Positions 35,940-42,034 of a stretch of 64,000 nucleotides of DNA are shown piece by piece. The notes beneath the pieces are model-generated. The model was not told the DNA's origin. It did not search any database and worked only from the letters and a program-made list of their open reading frames with translations. Both the position numbers and the translations under genes were made by a program. Each line of letters starts with the position of its first letter. The first letter of the stretch is position 1. Origin of the DNA: Pedobacter cryoconitis (lineage in GTDB: Bacteria; Bacteroidota; Bacteroidia; Sphingobacteriales; Sphingobacteriaceae); the NCBI RefSeq assembly GCF_014200595.1, contig NZ_JACHCG010000002.1, positions 682,001 through 746,000 on the forward strand, in the 5' to 3' direction.

Positions 35940-37160
35940 TTATTTTACTTTTAAATTTAAAGTAATAATATCGGAAACCAGTCCTGTAGATCTGCTATAA
36001 TGTCCGTATCTAAGTTCCAGCATATTGAGATGCTGCCAGCCAAATACACCATGTGGTGGTGCAAGCCGGATTCCAGCCCCATAAAAATCACTGTTCAGGG
36101 TCGACAGATCATAGTCACTGGTAAAATAGGTAGCAGAAGGATCATGTTGGCCATAGGGTGCAAAATATCGGGTTCCTGTTTGTTGATTATAGCGGTAAAA
36201 TGGACTTAAGGAGATAAATGAAGTGAGTTTCACTGGAACTTCTATTTCTGCGGTATGTGCCCTGATGCCCCAGTTATCCATAAAGTAACGGTAATAAGTC
36301 CGTATAATTACCTGGTCAGTGGCAAAGTAATTTAACCTTGCGGCAATAGGTAATTTATATCTTTTATCGGGTAGCGTTTCTGCTCTTAAAGAACCATCTG
36401 TAAAATAATCACGTTGGTACTTGGTGGCTAGCAAGCCCTTTTGATAAGCAGGCTCAATAATGAGCAGTGCCTGAAGTTTTGGATTGATAACCTGTGAAAT
36501 AGAAAAAGAGGTGCTGAATGAATTTCTTGGGCTAGAGCCTTCACTTCTCGATTCACGACCGTTGCCGCCACTTGTTGCAGGCCGCAGTTCAATAGGTAAA
36601 ATGACTTTCCATGTATCTAAAAATGCCTGTAGTTTAAAATCAAACTGGGTATTTTTATCTTTCGACAAGCGTGTCAGGTTAAATCCTGCACCTAGTGACT
36701 GGTAATCATATTCCTTGGAGAAAGAACCTGTAAAACCAAAAGCATTTCCGGTTTTTTCATTGCTTTGTGTCCAGTTTAAAGATGGATAAATACGGGTATC
36801 AGCCATGGATGCTGAAGAGATCGTACTTGGATCAATTTTATCAGAAGAAGCAGAAGTATAATGATCTACGCCCAGTTCAAACAAAAAGGTATTTTTCTTG
36901 CCTGCTTTATTGAATTTAGACATTTGTAAATCGATCGTATTAGCGAAATCTGTCAGTTTTTCAGTTCCAATACCACCTGTAACGGCTGAATTATTACCGT
37001 TTTGGTGGTAGTATGCCGAGACCAGGTTGATTTCGTCTAATTTAAGTTTCCTGCTTTGATAATTACTGCTGTCGGCAGCAGCGGGTTTATTCTTAATTTG
37101 TCCATGGGCACCTAAAACACCGAGGAACAACAGCAGTACATGCAGATAAATCTTTCTCAT
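35940..37160 (-). CDS. DUF3570 outer-membrane beta-barrel protein
   Basis: 406 residues with a signal peptide (cleaved after AHGQ). The rest is rich in alternating aromatic strands and ends with a strand finishing in Lys-Val-Lys (ITLNLKVK), as expected for a beta-barrel. It matches the DUF3570 family (LKLDEINLVSAYYHQNG, GVDHYTSASSDKIDP with its conserved metal-like acidic cluster). It sits 9 bp after the small DUF4266 lipoprotein gene, a pairing repeatedly seen in Bacteroidota. Function unknown. Confidence 0.88.
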   Translation of the reverse strand: MRKIYLHVLLLFLGVLGAHGQIKNKPAAADSSNYQSRKLKLDEINLVSAYYHQNGNNSAVTGGIGTEKLTDFANTIDLQMSKFNKAGKKNTFLFELGVDHYTSASSDKIDPSTISSASMADTRIYPSLNWTQSNEKTGNAFGFTGSFSKEYDYQSLGAGFNLTRLSKDKNTQFDFKLQAFLDTWKVILPIELRPATSGGNGRESRSEGSSPRNSFSTSFSISQVINPKLQALLIIEPAYQKGLLATKYQRDYFTDGSLRAETLPDKRYKLPIAARLNYFATDQVIIRTYYRYFMDNWGIRAHTAEIEVPVKLTSFISLSPFYRYNQQTGTRYFAPYGQHDPSATYFTSDYDLSTLNSDFYGAGIRLAPPHGVFGWQHLNMLELRYGHYSRSTGLVSDIITLNLKVK

Positions 37161-37169
37161 GATTTTTAT

Positions 37170-37400
37170 TTAGTTACAACCACAACCACCACCGCTTTTG
37201 CCACCATTGGCACCAGAACCACCTTCACGGTATAACTGGAAACTCTGTTCAAATTTCTGCGCCGTTCGAGAGGATAAAGCCATTTCGGAGTCATTGAGCT
37301 TGTTTTTCTGATACGGTTTTACTGTTGCGCATGCGCTCAGCAGGCTAAGTGCAAAGATGGCAGAGCCGAGTAGTACTGCTATTGGAATGGACTTTTTCAT
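37170..37400 (-). CDS. DUF4266 small lipoprotein with Gly/Cys-rich tail
   Basis: 76 residues. The signal peptide ends in a lipobox (LSAC, Cys24). A short charged linker (LNDSEMALSSRTAQKFEQS) leads to an unusual C-terminal tail, REGGSGANGGKSGGGCGCN, which carries two cysteines two residues apart. The gene lies 1 bp after apbE and 9 bp before the DUF3570 gene. Function unknown. The Cys pair could bind a metal or be a thioredoxin target, and EGGSGAN resembles, loosely, an ApbE flavinylation site; both are guesses. Confidence 0.85.
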   Translation of the reverse strand: MKKSIPIAVLLGSAIFALSLLSACATVKPYQKNKLNDSEMALSSRTAQKFEQSFQLYREGGSGANGGKSGGGCGCN

Positions 37401-37401
37401 A

Positions 37402-38334
37402 TCATTGTTTTACATTAATATTTTTCGAAGTATACAGCTGATCCTGGTCATCTATAATGATACAGGCCACATGTTTTAACTGATTAATCAAATCAAGGCC
37501 TATTTGCACACCCATTACGATTACAGGTGTAGCGAGTGCATCGGCTAGTTCAGCGCTTGGACAAATGATACTTACACTTTTAATTCCACTAACCGGCAAA
37601 CCGGTCTTAGGATCAATCGTATGGGAGTACCTGCGGCCGTTTATAGTGGCATACTTTTCATAATCGCCAGATGTTGCAATAGCCATATTGCTAATGTTTA
37701 GCGCAGAAAAAGGGCGACTGCTTTGATCGGGATCGGCGATGCCTATTGTCCAGGGCTTGCCTGCTGATTGATTACCCCAGGTAATCAGATCACCTGCTGC
37801 ATTTACTATTCCGTGTTCGATTCCTATACGCTGCAATACCTGTTTGGCCCTGTCGGCTGCATAACCCTTTCCTATGCCACCAAATCCGATCCGCATGCCT
37901 TGTTGTTTGAGCATGACCGTAGAATTTTCAGGATCTATAATTACATTCTGGTAGTTGATCAGGCTGACCGATTGACGTGCTGTTTCAAAATCTGGCAGTG
38001 AGGTCATATTGATATCAAAGTTCCAAAGGCTTTTATCGATGGAGCCATAGCTAATGTCGAAGGCACCCTGGGTAATGTCTGATATTTTTACTGCACGCTG
38101 AATGAGCTCAATCACTTCTGGATCAACTTTAACGGGCATTATACCTGCATATTGATTGATAAGGCTGGTTTGGCTGGTCTCTTTGAATGTACTTAGTAAT
38201 TCTTCGATCCTGCTAACCTCTGCTATAGCTGCATCAATTGCTTTTTCGCCGGCAGTTTCATGATCCGCAATTACCGTAAACTCAAAGCGGTTACCCATGA
38301 GTTTTAATACCCGATTGTAAGTTGCGTTCTCCAT
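37402..38334 (-). CDS. apbE: FAD:protein FMN transferase (ApbE family)
   Basis: 310 residues. ApbE blocks are clear: the N-terminal LMGNRFEFTV, GAFDISYGSIDKSLWNFD, the GFGGIGKGYAADRA flavin-binding region (about 152-166), IVNAAGDLITWG and the DPKTGLPVSG metal-binding region with RRYSHTID. These enzymes use Mg2+ to move FMN from FAD onto a Thr/Ser of a target protein. Unlike most ApbE proteins this one shows no signal peptide or lipobox, so it probably works in the cytoplasm. It is embedded between the thioredoxin-like and DUF4266 genes, and the target is likely local. Confidence 0.92.
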   Translation of the reverse strand: MENATYNRVLKLMGNRFEFTVIADHETAGEKAIDAAIAEVSRIEELLSTFKETSQTSLINQYAGIMPVKVDPEVIELIQRAVKISDITQGAFDISYGSIDKSLWNFDINMTSLPDFETARQSVSLINYQNVIIDPENSTVMLKQQGMRIGFGGIGKGYAADRAKQVLQRIGIEHGIVNAAGDLITWGNQSAGKPWTIGIADPDQSSRPFSALNISNMAIATSGDYEKYATINGRRYSHTIDPKTGLPVSGIKSVSIICPSAELADALATPVIVMGVQIGLDLINQLKHVACIIIDDQDQLYTSKNINVKQ

Positions 38335-38342
38335 TTTATTAT

Positions 38343-38777
38343 TTATTTACCAGATTCAATGCTTGTGATTTCCTGAACAAATTTTTCAGGAGTTTCATTG
38401 GGGTAGCCGTCCCATGATTTTAAAACTTCCCCATTTTCATCTACGAGCAGGGTGTAAGGGAATTTACCATCAGGGTTATATTTTTCTGCCAATGCTTCAT
38501 TGAGTTTAATCTGTTCAGCAGACAGCTGGTTTTTCTTTTGGCGTGGGAAATCTGCACGTAACAATACTAAATGAGCTTTAGCATAAGTTTCAAAAACCTC
38601 TGATTCGAGGATTTCTTTTCTTAAACGGATGCAGGGGCCACACCAATCTGACCCTGAGAAATTTATAAGAATTTGTTGATGAGTGCTTTTAGCCCGCTGC
38701 TGTGCCTGGGTAAAATTGCTCATCCAGCTTAATGAACCAGGAAGAATTGATAATAGTGTGATTAGTAATAGTTTCAT
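38343..38777 (-). CDS. Exported thioredoxin-family protein
   Basis: 144 residues with a hydrophobic N-terminus (MKLLLITLLSILPGSLSW) that serves as signal peptide or anchor. The thioredoxin_7-like fold has the active site SDWCGPC (Cys46, Cys49), and the cis-Pro segment is FPYTLLVDENGE. It should reduce or isomerise disulfides in the periplasm. First gene of the operon running to VIT, 40 bp downstream of a 20-bp site shared with the adjacent two-component operon. It may act on the Cys pair of the DUF4266 protein. Confidence 0.9.
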   Translation of the reverse strand: MKLLLITLLSILPGSLSWMSNFTQAQQRAKSTHQQILINFSGSDWCGPCIRLRKEILESEVFETYAKAHLVLLRADFPRQKKNQLSAEQIKLNEALAEKYNPDGKFPYTLLVDENGEVLKSWDGYPNETPEKFVQEITSIESGK

Positions 38778-38816
38778 CTGTCTGTCCTTAATATTTCATC
38801 TAATATCAAGGCCAAT

Positions 38817-38836
38817 TCTGAAGACATTGTGAAGTT
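38817..38836 (-). promoter_or_regulatory. Predicted OmpR-type operator before the thioredoxin-ApbE operon
   Basis: Minus strand AACTTCACAATGTCTTCAGA, two CTTCA repeats 11 bp apart, as bound by OmpR-family dimers. 18 of 20 bases match the site at 40835-40854 upstream of the response-regulator gene. It ends 39 bp before the ATG. Confidence 0.7.
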
Positions 38837-38862
38837 GTCTGTTAAAAAATGTTAAAGCATTG

Positions 38863-40140
38863 TCATCTGATTTTATTATCGGAGCTTTTAAAATTGATGA
38901 TGAATTGGTGATATTCCTTCTCATAACTGTAACTCAGTACATAATTTTGTTTTAAACAGACTTGTTTCAGGATGGCGAGACCCAGACCTGTACCATCTGA
39001 AGCATTGTCTTTATAGAATCTTTCAAAAATCTTTTGAGGATGAAGTGCGGTATGTGAGCTGGTGTTTGAAAAGATAAGGTTGTCATTCGTTATGGTAATC
39101 AAAATTGAGCCACCATCGTTATTGTGTCTTATGGCATTGCTGAAAAGATTATTGATTAATATCTCTATTAAAGAACGGTTTGCAAAAACAGAGAATGGGC
39201 TGATATTTGTTTTAACTTGCAGCTCTCTTTTTTGAATAAGTTCCTGGAAATAGCTGATCTTCTCATTAACTAATGCTTTAAGATCGATTTCTTCTTTATC
39301 CTGAAGTTGATTATTGTCGATTTTAACCAGCAGCAGGAGTGATTGATTCAACTTCGTTAATTTTGAGGTAGCTTTATACAGATCGTCCAGAATTTCACTC
39401 TCTTCTTTATCAAGTGTATTGGATTGTAGCATAGTATCAAGTTTGGAGTTGATGACTGCAAGGGGTGTCATCATTTCATGGGATGCGTTTTCAGTAAACA
39501 GCTTAATTTCTTTGTAATCTGATTTTACTTTTAGCGATACTTCAAGAACGGTATTATTCAGTTCTCTGAATTCTTCAATATTGGTTTGAACCGGCTCAAA
39601 TACTTTCTCCTGATTAATGTTGAATGCTTTGATATTGATTAACAATTGGCGGAATGGCTGCCACATTCTTTTAATCAGAATTCTGTTGACCAGCCATAAA
39701 ATCAATAACAAAACAATTACTGGTAATAAAATAATAAGAATAATACTTTTAATCTGTTCTTGCCACTCAAATTTAGAAGCCATGATGATCACTTCGTAGG
39801 GCTGTCCGTTTAATATTAATTCTGTTTTCAGATACCTTGCTGATTCGTCGTGTTTCTTCTTAGGATTGTAGAATGTTGTATCTGCAAAAAATCTATTTTT
39901 ATCCGATAGTCCGTGTATTTTCTTGTAGTCAACAATAACGTCATCAAAACCATCCGGGGAAGGGAGAATGTTTTTAACATGTGCAAAGTCCTGTACTTCA
40001 AGAACCTCTTCGTAAAGATGATCATCAATCTGTTTATTGATATATTGTCCGAGCGTTTTATAAAAGAGAAACCCTATAATAATCAGGCCTGTAAACGTGA
40101 TGATAGCTAAGATCCTGTTATAGCTGCTGAATAATTTCAT
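38863..40140 (-). CDS. Membrane sensor histidine kinase
   Basis: 425 residues. Two membrane helices (about 10-28 and 130-152) flank a periplasmic sensor of about 100 residues with no known fold. Then come a HAMP-like linker, HisKA with His221 (NASHEMMTPL) and HATPase_c (NNLFSNAIRHN, DGTGLGLAIL). The gene overlaps its response regulator by 4 bp. It likely controls the neighbouring thioredoxin-ApbE-DUF4266 operon through shared operators. The stimulus is unknown; redox state or metal would fit the targets. Confidence 0.93.
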   Translation of the reverse strand: MKLFSSYNRILAIITFTGLIIIGFLFYKTLGQYINKQIDDHLYEEVLEVQDFAHVKNILPSPDGFDDVIVDYKKIHGLSDKNRFFADTTFYNPKKKHDESARYLKTELILNGQPYEVIIMASKFEWQEQIKSIILIILLPVIVLLLILWLVNRILIKRMWQPFRQLLINIKAFNINQEKVFEPVQTNIEEFRELNNTVLEVSLKVKSDYKEIKLFTENASHEMMTPLAVINSKLDTMLQSNTLDKEESEILDDLYKATSKLTKLNQSLLLLVKIDNNQLQDKEEIDLKALVNEKISYFQELIQKRELQVKTNISPFSVFANRSLIEILINNLFSNAIRHNNDGGSILITITNDNLIFSNTSSHTALHPQKIFERFYKDNASDGTGLGLAILKQVCLKQNYVLSYSYEKEYHQFIINFKSSDNKIR

Positions 40141-40814
40141 GAATCGGTAAATTTATAACCTACTCCATAAACCGAATGAAAATAGTCTTTGCAGCCTGAA
40201 TCTGTTAGTTTTTTTCTCACATTTTTAATATGGGTATAAATGAAATCGAAACTATCGGCCATATCAGCATCATCGCCCCAAATGTGAACTACTGCTGCGG
40301 CTTTGGAGATTACTTTATTTTTGTTGACTACAAAATACAATAGGAGTTCAAATTCTTTTCTGGTCAGGTATACAGGTTTTCCGTTTACTTTCGTTTCTTT
40401 AGCAGTAGTATCAATTTCTATTTCATTGAAATGAAATATACTATTTCCATTGAAATGCCGGCGTCTTACTATGGATTGTACCCTGGCGTAAAGCTCAGAC
40501 AAATGGAAGGGTTTGATCAGGTAATCATCAGCACCCAGACTTAATCCTTCAATTTTCTGATCTAAAGAATTGCGTGCAGAAATAATCAGTACACCGTCTG
40601 CTTTATTTATTTTTTTTAGATATTTTAATAGTTGAAGGCCTTCTCCATCAGGCAAAGTTAAATCCAGTAAAATGCAATCATAATCATAAATGGATAGCTT
40701 TTGGTAACCTTGTTCATAGGTCGAGGCATGATCACAAATGTTTCCCTCAACTGTCAGATATTGATTAATACTGTTTCTCAGGCTTTCTTCATCCTCAACT
40801 ATTAGAAATTTCAT
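40137..40814 (-). CDS. OmpR/PhoB-family response regulator
   Basis: 225 residues from the ATG at 40814 (MKFLIVEDEE). An upstream in-frame ATG at 40859 would add 15 residues without family support and would place the operator inside the gene, so it was not used. The receiver has Asp51 (LLDLTLPDG) and Lys in LIKPF. The winged-helix domain has LTRKEFELL and the closing HSVYGVGYKF. First gene of the pair with the sensor kinase. A 20-bp CTTCA-N6-CTTCA site lies 21 bp before the ATG and recurs before the thioredoxin operon, suggesting autoregulation and a linked target. Confidence 0.93.
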   Translation of the reverse strand: MKFLIVEDEESLRNSINQYLTVEGNICDHASTYEQGYQKLSIYDYDCILLDLTLPDGEGLQLLKYLKKINKADGVLIISARNSLDQKIEGLSLGADDYLIKPFHLSELYARVQSIVRRRHFNGNSIFHFNEIEIDTTAKETKVNGKPVYLTRKEFELLLYFVVNKNKVISKAAAVVHIWGDDADMADSFDFIYTHIKNVRKKLTDSGCKDYFHSVYGVGYKFTDS

Positions 40815-40834
40815 TATTAAATATAATGTTAAAA

Positions 40835-40854
40835 TCTGAAGACTTTTTGAAGTT
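40835..40854 (-). promoter_or_regulatory. Predicted OmpR-type operator before the two-component operon
   Basis: Minus strand AACTTCAAAAAGTCTTCAGA, two CTTCA repeats 11 bp apart, 18/20 identical to the site at 38817-38836. It lies 21 bp upstream of the preferred response-regulator start. Confidence 0.7.
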
Positions 40855-41015
40855 GGCATGAATCAATAAATCTGGATTAATTAAATAGTAAATGCACTTC
40901 TCGAGGAACTTGTCTAAAATTGATTTAGATCAAAGCTGAATTGTCTGTAGATAGAAGAGAAGGCCTGAAGTCATTGTATCTTTAAAATAAATAGCATCAA
41001 GTTCCTGAGAAAATT

Positions 41016-41795
41016 ATGTTTGAACTACCTTATTTAGAGAGTTGTGCCGAAATCTTCGAAAAGAGATTTAAGAATAGGGTTTTGCAAAAGATCGATCTTC
41101 GGTATGAAAAATGCTTAAATGTTTCTAAAGCAGAGCTAATTGAAAATCTGATGGAACATGAATTGAAAAAAGTATGGCGCGAAGGTTTATCCCTGATGTT
41201 TCAATTCAAGAATCATGCTGAGTTAGAAATGAGCTTATCGCCTGCTGCGGAGTTTCGGATAATAGAACAAAACCAGGAAGCTGGTTCTGGATTATTAAGC
41301 CTTTATTTTAGTGGGGGTGCAATTCTTTCTGTTAAAGATACCCGGAAGTTAAGCACTTTTCGTTTGAATCCTATTCATACAGCTGTTCCAGACGTATTAA
41401 GTAAGGCGATGACTATTAATTACTTAATTGATCTGTTTTCTAATAGTGAAGAACAAGTTAAACATATATTGATGGATCAAAACCTGATTAGGGGAATGGG
41501 GGAGGCATACGCAGATGAAATTCTTTGGTATGCAGGAATTTCTCCTTTTTCAATAGCAAGTAAAATTCCTACGGATAAGGTCAAAGGACTTTTTAAAACT
41601 ACTAAATATGTTTTGCTGGATGCCATCAAACAAACAAGGAAAATAAACACATTAGAATTTAATCAGACACATGCTGATTTATTGATGATTCATCATACAG
41701 GCAAAAAGAAGAGCCCAACTGGTGGAGTTATTAAAATGAATGTTATATCGGGCACAAAGGCATATTATACCGATGAACAGCGACTATATGTGTAA
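41016..41795 (+). CDS. Fpg/Nei-like DNA glycosylase family protein lacking Pro2
   Basis: 259 residues, cytoplasmic. The helix-two-turn-helix is well kept (DQNLIRGMGEAYADEILWYAGISP, about 154-177) and the N-terminus is recognisably Fpg-like, but it reads MFELP instead of MPELP. The catalytic N-terminal proline is therefore replaced by Phe. The C-terminal finger region (TGGVIKMNVISGTKAYYTDE) has no cysteines, like the zincless finger of NEIL1-type enzymes. The usual GIGN motif is GMGE. It may bind DNA without glycosylase/lyase activity, or use another nucleophile. No operon partner is evident. Confidence 0.8.
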   Translation: MFELPYLESCAEIFEKRFKNRVLQKIDLRYEKCLNVSKAELIENLMEHELKKVWREGLSLMFQFKNHAELEMSLSPAAEFRIIEQNQEAGSGLLSLYFSGGAILSVKDTRKLSTFRLNPIHTAVPDVLSKAMTINYLIDLFSNSEEQVKHILMDQNLIRGMGEAYADEILWYAGISPFSIASKIPTDKVKGLFKTTKYVLLDAIKQTRKINTLEFNQTHADLLMIHHTGKKKSPTGGVIKMNVISGTKAYYTDEQRLYV

Positions 41796-41799
41796 TGAC

Positions 41800-42000
41800 T
41801 TATCTTACACACTCAGTATATGGCAACAATTTGAAAGACATTTTGGTCTTGATACCTGCTATATATTGTCCAGTAGACTTGGCGTGAGCTAAGCCTGCAG
41901 CTCTAACAATAGCCCAATTCAGTGTACTTTTTGAATGGCTGTTTCGGCGATTACTTTGTCTTTGTAAGAATCACTGTAATACAGACGTAACTGACAGAAA
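41800..42000 (-). pseudogene. NAD(P)-binding (atypical SDR/NmrA-like) protein remnant
   Basis: The minus strand reads LRLYYSDSYKDKVIAETAIQ then KVH and a stop (41919-41921). One missing base restores the second block, NWAIVRAAGLAHAKSTGQYI then AGIKTKMSFKLLPY, which stops at 41800-41802. The LNWAIVRAAGL block equals the LNWEIVRPGIL block of the intact gene at 10171-10803 and of related NAD(P)H-binding proteins. The Rossmann N-terminus is absent and at least one frameshift is present, so this is decayed. Confidence 0.75.
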
Positions 42001-42034
42001 TTGTGTTTCAAATTAAAGATCATTGAATCATATT

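Noticed and set aside
40966..40985. ACAATGACTTCAG before the Fpg-like gene as a third OmpR-type operator
   Set aside because: Only one CTTCA half-site is present and the first repeat is missing; likely chance.
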